Origin: Muricoccus roseus
Lineage (GTDB): Bacteria; Pseudomonadota; Alphaproteobacteria; Acetobacterales; Acetobacteraceae
DNA length: 64,000 nt
Direction: 5' to 3'
NCBI RefSeq assembly: GCF_900141905.1
Contig: NZ_FQZF01000010.1
Span: forward strand, 111,627-175,626
The translations under genes and the position numbers were made by a program. Each line of letters starts with the position of its first letter. Within the stretch, counting starts at the first letter, position 1. This document shows, piece by piece, positions 8,698 through 18,099 of this stretch. The notes beneath the pieces are model-generated. The model made no database searches and was not told the DNA's origin. It worked only from the letters and a program-made list of their open reading frames with translations.

Positions 8698-8824
8698 CGC
8701 GGCGGGCGCGGGAGACGGTTCTTCGGCCGCGAATCGGCGCGGGGCCGCGGCTTCACACCTTTTTCACACCACCGCCGCGACGCATGGGCTAGGGCAGCGG
8801 CCCTGTCGCGGATGGGGTTTTTCG

Positions 8825-10366
8825 ATGAAGCAGTTGAAGCCGGCCGCTCGACTCCCCGTGAAGAAGCCGGCACGCGCCATGCGGCCATCGCCCAGGCCGG
8901 ACATCGTCGCGCTGCACGGTGAGGTCGCCCGCCTTCGCCAGGCCGTGCGCGAGGAAGGGGAGGCCGCCGTCGCCGGCTGGGCCGAGTGCCTGCATCGGCC
9001 GGAGTTCGGCCCGAGCGCGAGAAACCTGGCCCACTACCTCGCCCTGCGGCACCGGGACCTTCGCGCGTTGCAGTCGCCGCTGATGGCGCTTGGCCTGTCC
9101 TCGCTGGGGCGGCTGGAGAGCCGCGTGCTTCCGGGGCTGGAGGCGGTCGAGGCCACGCTCGGGCGGCTAGCCGGGCAGGAAGGGGGCGATTGGCCCTCGG
9201 AGGCGGCCTTCTTTGCCGGCCAGGAACTGCTCGCGCGGCGGACGGAGGAGGTGCTCGGGCCGGTCTCGCCGGACCGGCAGGTCGGCCTTCTCGTGACCTG
9301 CCCCTCCGAGGCGGCCGATGGGCCCGGCTTCATGCTCGAGCTCGCGCGGTGCGGCGTGGAGGCCGTGCGGATCAACTGCGCCCATGACGACGCGACGATC
9401 TGGGCCCGCATGGTGGAGCATGTCCGGGCTGCGGAGAGCGAGACCGGCCGCCGCCTGCGGATTCTGATGGACCTGGCCGGCCCCAAGATCCGCACGGGCA
9501 AGGTCCGCCATCTGCGCGATGGAAAGCGCATCCTTGAGGGCGCGCGTCTCGCCATCGTGCCGCCCGGCGGCCTCCGCCGGCTGGACGAGGACGAGGCCGA
9601 CTTCGCCGCGGAATGCACTCTGGCCGAGGTGTTCGGCATGGCCAGGGCAGGAGAGCGGGTCTTCCTGGATGACGGCAAAATCGGCGCCGTGATCGACCGT
9701 GCCGATGATGGGTGCCTCCTCACCCGCGTCACGCGGGCGGACGCCAAGGGCGTGAAGCTGAAGCGGGAAAAGGGGATCAACTTCCCCGATACGGATCTGC
9801 GCTGCGCTGCGTTGACCGCGAAGGACCTGGAGGACCTCGACTTCATCGTGCGTCATGCGGATGGGGTCGGCTACTCCTTCGTGCAGTCTGCGGCAGACAT
9901 GAAGGATCTGCAGGATGCGCTCGCGGCGCGCCGGCCGGAGGACTGGCAGCGCCTCTCCGTGATCCTGAAGATCGAGACCCAGCGTGCCGTGAGGGCCCTG
10001 CCGGAGATCGTCGTTCGCGCCGCCGGACGGCAGCCCACCGCGATCATGATCGCCCGCGGGGATCTCGCGGTGGAGATCGGCTTCGCACGGGTGGCCGAGA
10101 TGCAGGAGGAGATCCTTTGGATCGGCGAGGCGGCGCATGTTCCGGTGATCTGGGCCACTCAGGTCCTGGAGAACCTGGTGAAGAAGGGCATGCCTTCGCG
10201 CGGGGAGATGACGGACGCAGCCATGGCATCCCGTGCCGAATGCGTCATGCTCAACAAGGGCCCGCACGTGTTCGAGGCGGTTCGGGAGCTGGACACGCTG
10301 CTTCGGCGGATGGCCGAGCATCAGCATAAGAAGACCCCGCGGTTGCGGCGCCTCGCCAGCTGGTAG
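8825..10366 (+). CDS. atypical pyruvate kinase without C-terminal domain
   Basis: A 513-residue protein. From about residue 150 it has the pyruvate kinase barrel motifs: LMDLAGPKIRTG, KGINFPDT, LKIETQRAVRALPEI (catalytic lysine and metal-binding glutamate), MIARGDLAVEIGF, and PVIWATQVLENLVKKGMPSRGEMTDAA. The chain stops soon after the barrel, so the regulatory C-terminal domain of ordinary pyruvate kinases is missing. Instead there is an N-terminal extension of about 140 residues, predicted helical, starting with a basic stretch. Conserved substrate motifs suggest phosphoenolpyruvate/pyruvate chemistry, but the substrate could have changed. Single gene, 127 bases after the CoA-transferase on the same strand. 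Confidence 0.82.
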   Translation: MKQLKPAARLPVKKPARAMRPSPRPDIVALHGEVARLRQAVREEGEAAVAGWAECLHRPEFGPSARNLAHYLALRHRDLRALQSPLMALGLSSLGRLESRVLPGLEAVEATLGRLAGQEGGDWPSEAAFFAGQELLARRTEEVLGPVSPDRQVGLLVTCPSEAADGPGFMLELARCGVEAVRINCAHDDATIWARMVEHVRAAESETGRRLRILMDLAGPKIRTGKVRHLRDGKRILEGARLAIVPPGGLRRLDEDEADFAAECTLAEVFGMARAGERVFLDDGKIGAVIDRADDGCLLTRVTRADAKGVKLKREKGINFPDTDLRCAALTAKDLEDLDFIVRHADGVGYSFVQSAADMKDLQDALAARRPEDWQRLSVILKIETQRAVRALPEIVVRAAGRQPTAIMIARGDLAVEIGFARVAEMQEEILWIGEAAHVPVIWATQVLENLVKKGMPSRGEMTDAAMASRAECVMLNKGPHVFEAVRELDTLLRRMAEHQHKKTPRLRRLASW

Positions 10367-10482
10367 ACGTGGCGGTGGCCGCGATCGCGGCGGTGAGGGA
10401 TTCTGGGCACGCAGGCGGCGGAAGCTGGCGGGAAGGCGCCGGTCAGGGTTCGGGGATGGGCGCGATCATTCGGCCGGGCGGC

Positions 10483-11214
10483 CTAGCCAGGAAGGTGCCC
10501 GCCCGTCTGCGTCATGACCTCGATGACCCGGCGCTTGGAGCTCTCGATATGCGCCATCATATGGGCCAGCGCCTCATCGGGGCGTCCCTCAGCGAGGGAT
10601 TGCAGGAAGGCGAGATGCTCGCGCATGGCGGGCACGACCTGCATCGGGCGAAGCGCTTCCGCATCGAAGCGAATCAGCCGGACATGCAGGCTATTCACGC
10701 GATAGATCTCAGACAGGATCTCGTTGCCGATCGCGTCCACCATCATGTCATGAAGGCCCCAGTCAACCGCCTGCGCGTCCTTCTCCAGGGATGCGTCGGA
10801 TCGCGAGGCGAGGGCCCGCGTCAGGATCGCCTCATGCGCGGCAATCTGCTCGCGGACGATGGCAGGGGGCGTGGTCCGGGCGAAATGGAGCGTTGCCTCC
10901 CGCTCGACCATGGCGCGGACCTGCCAGGCATTGCGGATGAGCTTCATGTCGACGGGAGCGACCTGGAGGCCGCGCTTGGGGACGGCGCGGATCAGCCCGG
11001 CCGCCTCCAGCCGCGGTACCATCTCCCGCACCGCGGCGAGCGACATGCCGAGCAGGCCTACCAACTCCCGCTGGGAGACGAACTGCCCGGGCCGGATGCG
11101 GGCGTCGATGATCTGCTGCCGGAAGCCCTGGTAGGCCAGGCTGCGCTGGGTTGCTGGCGCGGCGCCAACCTCTCCCGCCTCCATGGTCGTTGCTGCCTCA
11201 GCCCTGGCCACCAT
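10483..11214 (-). CDS. GntR-family (FadR/FCD) transcriptional regulator
   Basis: About 243 residues from the ATG at 11214; a GTG at 11220 is better spaced from AAGGAG and is an alternative. The N-terminal winged helix has AYQGFRQQIIDARIRPGQFVSQRELVGLLGMSLAAVREMVPRLEAAGLI and the C-terminal half is an all-helical FCD ligand domain. It diverges from a DapA-family lyase and a TctC binding protein. Two near-identical 10-base palindromes lie in the gap (11292-11301 and 11323-11332), so it most likely represses the lyase operon and responds to that pathway's substrate. Confidence 0.88.
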   Translation of the reverse strand: MVARAEAATTMEAGEVGAAPATQRSLAYQGFRQQIIDARIRPGQFVSQRELVGLLGMSLAAVREMVPRLEAAGLIRAVPKRGLQVAPVDMKLIRNAWQVRAMVEREATLHFARTTPPAIVREQIAAHEAILTRALASRSDASLEKDAQAVDWGLHDMMVDAIGNEILSEIYRVNSLHVRLIRFDAEALRPMQVVPAMREHLAFLQSLAEGRPDEALAHMMAHIESSKRRVIEVMTQTGGHLPG

Positions 11215-11291
11215 CAGCACGCATGCTCCTTGTCTGGCCGACCGATTATCGCGCGTGCCCACGACGCCGGCCAGCTTTATTGAACGGTGGT

Positions 11292-11332
11292 TGACATGTC
11301 AGCATGGTGCCGGCCAGAGTTCTGACATGTTA
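11292..11332 (+). promoter_or_regulatory. tandem GntR-type operators
   Basis: Site 1 is the perfect palindrome TGACATGTCA (11292-11301); site 2 is TGACATGTTA (11323-11332), one base from perfect. Start-to-start distance is 31 bases, about three helical turns, so two dimers could bind the same face. Site 1 overlaps a TTGACA hexamer (11291-11296) that could be the -35 of the lyase operon. Confidence 0.6.
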
Positions 11333-11388
11333 GGGGGTAGCCAGGACCCGTACGGACCCGGCACGCCCACCGAAGAAGGGACAAGTCC

Positions 11389-12291
11389 ATGAGCCTCGAC
11401 CTGACCGGCGTTATCCCGCCCCTCGTCACGCCGTTCACGGCAGAGGGGGAGATTGACGAGACGGCCTTCCGCAACGTGATCCGCTTCAACCTGGCCAGGG
11501 GCGTCCACGGCGTGTGCCCTGGCGGCAGCAGCGGCGAGGGCCACACCCTCACGCTCGACGAGTTCCGCCGGATCATGGAGATCACCGCCGAGGAGGTGAA
11601 CGGAGCTGTTCCGATCGTGGCTGGCATCATCTCGAACAGCACGCGCGACGCGATCAACCGTGCGAAGGCCATTGAGCACCTGCCTGTCGCGGCGCTGCAG
11701 GTCACGCCCGTGCACTACCTTTTCAAGCCGGACGAGGCCTCCACCTTCCGCCACTTCAAGGCGCTGACCGAAGCCGTGGGCACGCCGGTCATCATCTACA
11801 ACGTGGTGCCCTGGAACTACTGCACCCCCGCCCAACTCATCCGCCTGATGAGCGAGCTGCCCGGCGTTCAGGGCGTCAAGCAGAGCCAGGGCGACCTGAA
11901 GCTGATGGCCGACCTGCTGCTCGGTGTGCCGAAGGGCTGCAAGATCTACTCGGCCATCGACGCACTGCTCTATTCCTCCTTTGCGCTCGGCGCGCATGGC
12001 ACGATCGCGGCCACGCCCGCCGCCATCCCCGGTGTCTGCGTGGCGCTGTGGAAGGCTGCCCAGGCCGGGGACCACGCCAGGGCCTTCGAAATGCACAAGG
12101 CGATGCTCGCCTACTGGAACGCCATCGTGGCCGATAACCTCCCGGCGAACATAAAGACCTCCCTCACGCTCCAGGGCTGTGACGCAGGCCTGCCGCGCGC
12201 GCCCATGCCGCCCACCAGCGACGCTCAGCGCGCGCGCATCGAGGAGACGCTGAAGGCCGTGCTTCGCTACGAGGCACTGGAAACGGTGTGA
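11389..12291 (+). CDS. dihydrodipicolinate synthase (DapA) family lyase/aldolase
   Basis: A 300-residue single-domain (beta/alpha)8 barrel of the DapA/N-acetylneuraminate lyase family. Visible motifs: GVIPPLVTPFT at the start, the GGSSGEGHTL phosphate-loop equivalent, the IIYNVVPWN tyrosine region and the Schiff-base lysine in GVKQSQGD (about 164). The ATG follows GAAGAAGGGA at good spacing. Real lysine-biosynthetic dapA genes rarely sit with a GntR regulator and a TctC binding protein, so a catabolic aldolase or dehydratase acting on a sugar acid or keto acid is more likely. The substrate cannot be read from the sequence. Confidence 0.88.
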   Translation: MSLDLTGVIPPLVTPFTAEGEIDETAFRNVIRFNLARGVHGVCPGGSSGEGHTLTLDEFRRIMEITAEEVNGAVPIVAGIISNSTRDAINRAKAIEHLPVAALQVTPVHYLFKPDEASTFRHFKALTEAVGTPVIIYNVVPWNYCTPAQLIRLMSELPGVQGVKQSQGDLKLMADLLLGVPKGCKIYSAIDALLYSSFALGAHGTIAATPAAIPGVCVALWKAAQAGDHARAFEMHKAMLAYWNAIVADNLPANIKTSLTLQGCDAGLPRAPMPPTSDAQRARIEETLKAVLRYEALETV

Positions 12292-12299
12292 GCCCGGGC

Positions 12300-12326
12300 G
12301 GGCAGGGGAGGGGGCGCTCCCTGCCC
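12300..12326 (+). terminator. GC-rich hairpin between lyase and tctC genes
   Basis: GGGCAGGG (12300-12307) pairs with CCCTGCCC (12319-12326), nine bases after the lyase stop; ACTTTT follows 6 bases later. It could attenuate rather than end transcription, since the next gene is on the same strand. Confidence 0.4.
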
Positions 12327-12403
12327 CGCGGGACTTTTGCTGCACGGCAAGAACCGGGGCCGTAAGGCGCGGAACCCGGACCAAGAAAGAACAGGAGGAA
12401 AGC

Positions 12404-13384
12404 ATGCCACTTGATCGCCGCGGGCTTCTGACGCTCGGCGCTCTCACCGCCGCGGGCGGTGCCCTCCCCTTGGGGGTGAGGGCACAGAGCTTCCCGAGTA
12501 GGGCGCTCACCATTGTCGTGCCCTTCGCCCCAGGTGGAAACACCGATCTTGTGGGCCGGATCGTCGCGACCGCGCTCGGCAAGGTACTCGGGCAGTCCGT
12601 CGTCGTCGATAATCGTCCCGGCGCGGGAGGTTCCATCGGCGCGGGGCAGGTCGCCCGCACCGCGCCTGACGGGCACACGCTGCTCCTGGCCGGGGCCGGC
12701 GTGATCGTCACCGTTCCGGAGATGACGACCACGCCCTACACGCCGGCGGACTTCGCTCCGCTCAGCCTCGTCAATCGCAGCTCCATGGTGCTGCTCGCCC
12801 GCAGCAATGACGGGCGCTTCCGCAGCTTCTCCGACCTTGCCAGTTATGCCCGCTCCGGAGAGGGGAAGCTCAACGCAGCCCATTCCGGGCCAGGCACGCC
12901 GAACCACCTCGCGCTGATCCAGCTCGAGAACCTGCTCGGCGCCAAGTTCACCACCGTCAGCTATCGTGGGTCCGGACCGGCGCTGAGCGACCTGCTGGGC
13001 GGCCAGATCGATGTGCATTTCGACCAGGTGACGAGCGCTCTGTCCCATATCCGCTCCGGTGCGCTGCAAGCGCTGGCGGTGCTCGGGCCGGCGAATGATC
13101 CTGCCCTGCCGGATGTGAAGACGGTGTCGCAACTCGGCTTTGGAGAGATCGACGGAACGACCTATATCGGCCTCCTCGTCCCCGCTCGTACTCCGAAGGA
13201 TTTGCGGGACCGCCTCGCGGCCGCCATCCAGCAAGCCGTTCGCGACCCGCAGATGGTCACGAGCGCGCGCGATCTCGGCAGCGAAGCCTATGCCGGGACT
13301 CCCGAGGAGTTCGCGCGCATCCTGGAGGCGGAGCACGCCCTGTCCAGCAAGGCCGCGCGCGATGGCCGGCTGAAGGCTGATTAG
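12404..13384 (+). CDS. Bug/TctC-type periplasmic substrate-binding protein
   Basis: A 326-residue exported protein with a Tat-like start (DRRGLLTLGALTAAGG) ending at a VRAQS cleavage site. Family motifs: FPSRALTIVVPFAPGGNTDLVGRIVA, VVDNRPGAGGSIGA, APDGHTLLL, LGGQIDVHFDQV. These proteins bind small carboxylates for tripartite tricarboxylate (TTT) transporters. No TctA/TctB membrane genes are in the window, so it must use a distant transporter or act as a sensor. Strong AGGAGGAAAGC before the ATG. Placement 112 bases after the DapA-family gene suggests it delivers that enzyme's substrate. Confidence 0.92.
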   Translation: MPLDRRGLLTLGALTAAGGALPLGVRAQSFPSRALTIVVPFAPGGNTDLVGRIVATALGKVLGQSVVVDNRPGAGGSIGAGQVARTAPDGHTLLLAGAGVIVTVPEMTTTPYTPADFAPLSLVNRSSMVLLARSNDGRFRSFSDLASYARSGEGKLNAAHSGPGTPNHLALIQLENLLGAKFTTVSYRGSGPALSDLLGGQIDVHFDQVTSALSHIRSGALQALAVLGPANDPALPDVKTVSQLGFGEIDGTTYIGLLVPARTPKDLRDRLAAAIQQAVRDPQMVTSARDLGSEAYAGTPEEFARILEAEHALSSKAARDGRLKAD

Positions 13385-13436
13385 GAGAGGGCGTCGGGCG
13401 GCCGTCCGGCCCCTATGGACACCGCCCCGCGCGAAG

Positions 13437-14201
13437 TCAGCTCATCCCGAGCAGACCGTAGATTCGCTTCACATAGCTGCCGAAGGCCTCGGAGGTCTTG
13501 ATCTCGAGCCCGCGCTCGGGCGGCAGCGTGATGTCGAAGTAGTCCGCCATGCGCGCCGGACCGGCGGTGAGCACCGCGCAGCGCGCGCCGAGGAAGACCG
13601 CTTCCTGGATGGAATGGGTGACGAAAAGGATGGTCTTCCCGCTTTCCCGCCAGATGCGGAGCATCTCCAGGTTCATCCGCTCGCGGGTCAGGGCGTCCAG
13701 CGCGCCAAAGGGCTCGTCCATGAGGATGAGCTTGGGGTCGTGCACCAGTGCACGCGCGATGGCGGCGCGCTGCTGCATGCCGCCGGAAAGCTGGTAGGGG
13801 TACTTCGCCTCGAACCCGCGAAGCCCGACCATGGCGAGCAGGTGGCGCGCCCTTTCCTGCGCCTCGCGCCGTGGCAGTCCGAGAATCTCGGCGGGAAGGG
13901 TGACGTTCTCCAGGATGGTGCGCCACTTCAGCAGGAGCGCCTGCTGGAACACCATGCCCACGTCACGGCCGGGCACGAAGCCCGATGTGGCATTACCGAT
14001 CCGCACCGTGCCGCCATCGGCCTCATGCAGCCCGGCGAGGATCTTTAGCACCGTTGTCTTGCCGCAGCCGGAGGGGCCGACGAGCGAGACGAGGTCGCCC
14101 TCGTTCACCGTCATGCTGACATCGGAGACCGCGATGAAGTCCTGGCCGTCGCTGCGATAGGTCTTGCGGACCTTGTCGAGCTGGATGAGGGGCTCAGTCA
14201 C
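13437..14201 (-). CDS. NitT/TauT-family ABC transporter ATP-binding protein
   Basis: A 254-residue single ABC domain: Walker A GPSGCGKTT, Q-loop VFQQALLLKWRTILENV, signature LSGGMQQRAAIARAL, Walker B LILMDEPFGALD and a switch histidine in VTHSIQEAV. The LSGGMQQR form and the PFGALD sequence are typical of the nitrate/sulfonate/taurine class. It is the last gene of a five-gene minus-strand operon and its ATG overlaps the stop of the DapA-like gene (ATGA). It should energise the permease at 17174-17998 with the binding protein at 18888-19904. Confidence 0.93.
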   Translation of the reverse strand: MTEPLIQLDKVRKTYRSDGQDFIAVSDVSMTVNEGDLVSLVGPSGCGKTTVLKILAGLHEADGGTVRIGNATSGFVPGRDVGMVFQQALLLKWRTILENVTLPAEILGLPRREAQERARHLLAMVGLRGFEAKYPYQLSGGMQQRAAIARALVHDPKLILMDEPFGALDALTRERMNLEMLRIWRESGKTILFVTHSIQEAVFLGARCAVLTAGPARMADYFDITLPPERGLEIKTSEAFGSYVKRIYGLLGMS

Positions 14202-15259
14202 GACAGCCAGCGCTCCAGGTTTCCCGCGACGAAGGCGTCGTCGGAGAATTCGGGATAGAGGCGGCAGATCCGGTCGATCGCCTCCGCCTGGCCTGGGCTG
14301 AGCCCCTCATCGGGGTTGAGGCACCAGGTTCCCTCCAGCAGCCCCTGCCGCCGCAGGATCTCGTGGCAGCCCGCGATGCAGCCGTGGAAATCATTCGCGA
14401 CGTCGAAGAAGGCCGCGTTGCAGTCGGTGACGGCGGAGTCGAGAGCAAGGATCTCCGGCGGGATCGGCCCGGCGGCGACCGCCTCCTTCAGCCGTTGTAG
14501 CAGCCGCACGGCGCCCCGCGTCCAGACGGACCAATGGCCGAGCAGCCCGCCCTGGAAGCGCAGGGTGACCGGCTTCCCATCGCGCTTCACCGTGAAGGGG
14601 GTGACGAGGTCGAGCACGATGTGGTCGTCATTGCCGGTGTAGAGGGTCACGCGCTCTTCGGCCCGGGCCTCCACCAGGCCGCGGACCACATCGAGCGTGC
14701 GGTAGCGGTTGAAGGGGGCGACCTTCACGGCGACGACATTGTCGATGCTGCAGAACTCGCGCCAGAAATCCGGGCCGAGCGACACGCCGCCGACCGCGGG
14801 CTGGAGATAGAAGCCGACCAGCGGGATCTCCTCCGCCACGCGGCGGCAATGGGCGATGATTTCGCCGGGGGCGGCGCCCTTCATGGCCGCGAGGCTGAGC
14901 AGGCCGGCATGGTAGCCCAGGCCGGCGGCGGTCGTCGCCTCCTGCACCGCCTGTTCGGTGCGGCCAGCAAGGCCCGCGACCATCACCAGCAGCCGGTCGG
15001 TCCAGGCGCGGCTGTCCTCCATCGCGGCTTCCAGCACGGGTCGATAGAGGCCGACATCCCGAATCTCGAACTGGGTGGTGTGCACGCCGACGGCCAGCCC
15101 GCCCGCGCCGGCATCGACGTAGTAGCGGCTGAGAGCACGTTGGCGGCGCCGGTCGAAGCGGCGGCTGGAATCCAGGGCCAGGGGATGGGCGGGAATCGCC
15201 ACGCCACGGCGCAGTAGCTCTAGGGTCTCGGGCGGGATCTCGGTGCGGTGCAGGGCCAT
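14198..15259 (-). CDS. divergent DapA-family protein
   Basis: A 353-residue protein, longer than ordinary DapA enzymes (about 290-300). A barrel with LLVMVAGLAGRTEQAVQEA, IPLVGFYLQPAVGG and VVAVKVAPFNRYRT is consistent with a Schiff-base lysine at VAVKVAP. The C-terminal third (about 230-353) is unlike standard DapA. It sits between a GNAT gene (13 bases upstream) and the ABC ATPase (4-base overlap), so it probably acts on the compound imported by this transporter. The reaction is unknown. Confidence 0.75.
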   Translation of the reverse strand: MALHRTEIPPETLELLRRGVAIPAHPLALDSSRRFDRRRQRALSRYYVDAGAGGLAVGVHTTQFEIRDVGLYRPVLEAAMEDSRAWTDRLLVMVAGLAGRTEQAVQEATTAAGLGYHAGLLSLAAMKGAAPGEIIAHCRRVAEEIPLVGFYLQPAVGGVSLGPDFWREFCSIDNVVAVKVAPFNRYRTLDVVRGLVEARAEERVTLYTGNDDHIVLDLVTPFTVKRDGKPVTLRFQGGLLGHWSVWTRGAVRLLQRLKEAVAAGPIPPEILALDSAVTDCNAAFFDVANDFHGCIAGCHEILRRQGLLEGTWCLNPDEGLSPGQAEAIDRICRLYPEFSDDAFVAGNLERWLS

Positions 15260-15272
15260 GGATGCCTCTCTC

Positions 15273-16112
15273 TCAGCCCAGCTCCGGCCCTGCCACGAGG
15301 AAGACCCGTGAGGGGGTGCCGAAGGGCTCGGCCCGCTTCAGGGCCATGCGGTTGAAGGGGCGCTCGGGCGTGAAGCCGCGTTCGCGGAGATGGGCGGCGA
15401 AGCCGGGCCAGCGGTCGGCCAGGTCCATCAGCACCGGGCCGCGCGTGGCGGCGAGGGCAGCGTCGAGCAGGCGGATCGCCCCGGCCTCGTCCTCCGCCAC
15501 CAAGGGGCCGATCTGCAGGGCCTGGCGCCCTGGGCGCGCCAGGACGAAGCCAGAGCCGCCCGCGGCGCCGAAGGCCTGGGCTGCCGCCCGGCCGAGCAGA
15601 GCCTCCAGCACGAAGCCTCGCGCAGCGCCGAAGCCCTTGGCATCCGTGTCCGTGAGGGCGGGCAGGTCGGCGGTGGAGAGCTGGCGCACGCCCTCCGGCG
15701 CCTCGCCCCCGCCCTGCCCGCGCCAGCGCGTGAGGCCGAGCTGGGGCTGGAAGCCGAGGGGCCGGTAGATCCGCTCGCCGGCCGGGGTGGCGTCCAGCAC
15801 GGGGCGGAGGCCCTGCGCCTCCAGCGCCGCCATGCAGCGCCGCAGGATGGCCGTGCCCAGCCCCCTGCCGCGCTTCGTGCCGGCGACCAGCACCATGCTC
15901 ACCCAGCCGAAGCCGCCGTCAGGAAAGGGGAGGATGGCGCCGGTGGCCAGGGGCGAGCCCGCCTCCAGCACTCCGAACACGCGGCCATGCCGGAAGAACA
16001 GGTCCCAGTCCTCGGCCGCCTGGTTCCAGCCCGCCTCGGCGCTGAGGGCGAGGCAGCCCGGCATCGCGCCCGGGGTCAGGGGCGCGATGAAATGGGCTTC
16101 AGTAGGCGCCAT
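15273..16112 (-). CDS. GNAT-family N-acetyltransferase with extra C-terminal domain
   Basis: A 279-residue protein. The first half is a GNAT fold with the acetyl-CoA loop [17 protein letters not shown] at about 80-97 and an YRPLGFQP end. The second half (about 140-279) resembles the additional domain seen in YitH-type two-domain acetyltransferases. Its start lies inside the end of the SDR gene (14-base overlap, with GAGG upstream), so it is co-translated with it. Likely acetylates a small amine or amino acid in the same pathway; the acceptor is unknown. Confidence 0.82.
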   Translation of the reverse strand: MAPTEAHFIAPLTPGAMPGCLALSAEAGWNQAAEDWDLFFRHGRVFGVLEAGSPLATGAILPFPDGGFGWVSMVLVAGTKRGRGLGTAILRRCMAALEAQGLRPVLDATPAGERIYRPLGFQPQLGLTRWRGQGGGEAPEGVRQLSTADLPALTDTDAKGFGAARGFVLEALLGRAAAQAFGAAGGSGFVLARPGRQALQIGPLVAEDEAGAIRLLDAALAATRGPVLMDLADRWPGFAAHLRERGFTPERPFNRMALKRAEPFGTPSRVFLVAGPELG

Positions 16113-17169
16113 CCCGCACCTCGAAGTGCGTCGGCTTGCCCAGGCTCTTGCCGCCGCGTGCCACCCAGTCCGCGACCCAGTCGATCATGCGGGCGAGGGG
16201 GACCAGGGGATAACCGAAGAGGCGTGCGGCCTCTGCCGCATTGTTCAGCCAGGCGGTCGGCGCTTCCTCGCCTATCACGATGGCGGGCTTGCCGAGCCGC
16301 TCGCCGAAGGCCTTGGCCAGCCAGCGGACCGGGATGGTCTCGGGCCCGGTGACGTTCAGGGGTGCCGAGGGAACGGCGCAATGGCGCAGGCTGCGCAGTG
16401 CCTGGGCATTCGCATCGCCCTGCCAGATGACGTTCACATGGCCCATGGTGACATCGACGGCCTCTCCGTCCCGCACCTTGCATGCGACATCGAAGAGCAC
16501 GCCGTAGCGCAGGTCGATCGCGTAGTTCAGGCGGAAGAGGCGGCCCGGCGTGCCGTGCACGGCGGAGAAATGCTGCAGCAGCCTTTCCCGCCCGATGCAG
16601 GAGTAGGCGTATTCCCCCGGCGGGTTGAGCGGGCTGTCCTCGGTGGAGCCCCCGCTTCCGATCGGCACGAAGGGATAGACGCAGCCGGTGGAGAAGGCGA
16701 CGATGCGGGACGCCCGGAAGGCCTCGCCGACCAGGGCGGGAACATGGGTGTTCATCGCCCAGGTGAGCGCCTGGTCCCCCGAGGCGCCGAATTTGCGCCC
16801 GGCCATCAGGATCACGTTCTTCGCGCGCGGAAGCTTCTCCAGCGCGGTCCGGTCCAGCAGATCGCAGGCGATGGTCTCGACGCCGCGCTTCTCCAGCCCG
16901 TCACGCAGGCCGGCCTCGCTGAAGCGGGCGACGCCGAACACGCGCTTGTCCGGCGCGGCGTTGCGCGCCAGGCGGGCGAGGGTGGGGCCCATCTTTCCGC
17001 CCACGCCGAGCACCATGATGTCCCCCTCCAGCGCGGCGAGGTCCGCGGCCAGCGCGCGGCTCGGGCGGGAGAGGAAGGCATCGAGCGCCTCCGCGTCCTC
17101 GAAGCGGTCGGGAAGGGCGGCGGGGTCGAGCCAGCCGGGCTCGGCGGCCGGGTTCAGCGCGGCGGACAT
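16099..17169 (-). CDS. extended SDR / NAD-dependent epimerase-like protein with altered catalytic motif
   Basis: A 356-residue protein. The Rossmann motif is [16 protein letters not shown] at about 53-68; STGCVYPF supplies the active-site serine/threonine region. The usual YxxxK is replaced: [16 protein letters not shown] aligns with the common YGRSKxxGE, placing cysteine where lysine is expected. The tyrosine is kept. Either another residue takes over lysine's role or the protein is a non-classical member. It starts 4 bases after the ABC permease stop, behind AGGAAGGGA, and overlaps the GNAT gene. Confidence 0.8.
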   Translation of the reverse strand: MSAALNPAAEPGWLDPAALPDRFEDAEALDAFLSRPSRALAADLAALEGDIMVLGVGGKMGPTLARLARNAAPDKRVFGVARFSEAGLRDGLEKRGVETIACDLLDRTALEKLPRAKNVILMAGRKFGASGDQALTWAMNTHVPALVGEAFRASRIVAFSTGCVYPFVPIGSGGSTEDSPLNPPGEYAYSCIGRERLLQHFSAVHGTPGRLFRLNYAIDLRYGVLFDVACKVRDGEAVDVTMGHVNVIWQGDANAQALRSLRHCAVPSAPLNVTGPETIPVRWLAKAFGERLGKPAIVIGEEAPTAWLNNAAEAARLFGYPLVPLARMIDWVADWVARGGKSLGKPTHFEVRDGAY

Positions 17170-17173
17170 GGGA

Positions 17174-17998
17174 CTATCCCTTCCTGGCGTCCCGCGGGAC
17201 GAAGCGGTGCTCGAGCGCCAGCACGACGAGGTAGAGCGCGAGGCCGAGCAGGGTGAGGAGGATGACGGCCATGAACATCGCCGCCGTATCCAGCGAGGTC
17301 TGCACCTGGATCATTAGATAGGCGAGGCCGCGTTCGGAGGCGACGAACTCGCCGACGACCGCGCCCGCGACGGCGAGGATGGCGGCGACCTTCATGCCGG
17401 AGAAGATGTAGGGCAGCGCGCCCGGCAGCTGGATGTAGCGGAAGACTTGCCAGCGCGAACCCTTCAGCGAATGCACCAGGTCCAGCAGGTCCGGCTCCAC
17501 CTCCTGCAGCCCGCGCACCGTGGTGAGCAGGATGGGGAAGAAGCAGAGGCTGAAGGTGATGAGCATGTTGGTGACGATGCCGTAGCTCATCCACACGATG
17601 ACGATCGGGCCGAGCGCCACCTTCGGGATCATGTTGAGCGTCACCAGCAGGGGGAAGACGAGCAGGGTCAGCGCGCGTGACCAGCTGAAGAGGAGCGCGA
17701 GGCCCACGCCCAGCACCACCGCCAGCGCGTAACCCCCGCCGATCTCCGCTGCCGTCACCAGCGTGTTCGAAACCCAGGCGTGGGTGGAGACGGAGAGCGA
17801 GGCCAGCACGTCAGTCGGGGCGGGCAGGATGAACGCCGGCACGCGCGCGGCCCGCACCAGGACCTCCCACAGCAGCACGGCCGCCAGATGGACGAGGAAG
17901 ATAATGCCCCAGCGGCGCCGCGCCGCACGGGCGGCAGCGGCCGCGCGTGGGTCGGCTTCCGTGTCGACGGGGATGTCCGTGCTGGCCTCCGCGATCAA
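17174..17998 (-). CDS. NitT/TauT-family ABC transporter permease
   Basis: A 274-residue membrane protein with about six hydrophobic segments and the EAA-loop pattern [27 protein letters not shown] typical of SsuC/TauC permeases. The start appears to be TTG at 17998, with AGGAAGG about eight bases upstream. First gene of the minus-strand operon permease-SDR-GNAT-DapA-like-ATPase. An operator-like inverted repeat lies about 80 bases upstream (18078-18091), so the TetR protein encoded next to it probably controls it. Confidence 0.92.
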   Translation of the reverse strand: MIAEASTDIPVDTEADPRAAAAARAARRRWGIIFLVHLAAVLLWEVLVRAARVPAFILPAPTDVLASLSVSTHAWVSNTLVTAAEIGGGYALAVVLGVGLALLFSWSRALTLLVFPLLVTLNMIPKVALGPIVIVWMSYGIVTNMLITFSLCFFPILLTTVRGLQEVEPDLLDLVHSLKGSRWQVFRYIQLPGALPYIFSGMKVAAILAVAGAVVGEFVASERGLAYLMIQVQTSLDTAAMFMAVILLTLLGLALYLVVLALEHRFVPRDARKG

Positions 17999-18077
17999 GC
18001 CGCGCCCCTTCCTGCTCGCAGGCAGGGCCCGCGCCCGCCGAACGGAACGCTAACGGACCGCTCGATCTGCTGTCAAC

Positions 18078-18091
18078 CAACCAACTGGTTG
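18078..18091. promoter_or_regulatory. TetR operator half of a pair (permease side)
   Basis: CAACCA-AC-TGGTTG, an inverted repeat with a 2-base centre. Its core ACCAnnTGGT is also found at 18779-18792 on the other side of the tetR gene and resembles the known RutR box core. Confidence 0.55.
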
Positions 18092-18099
18092 ATAGACGG

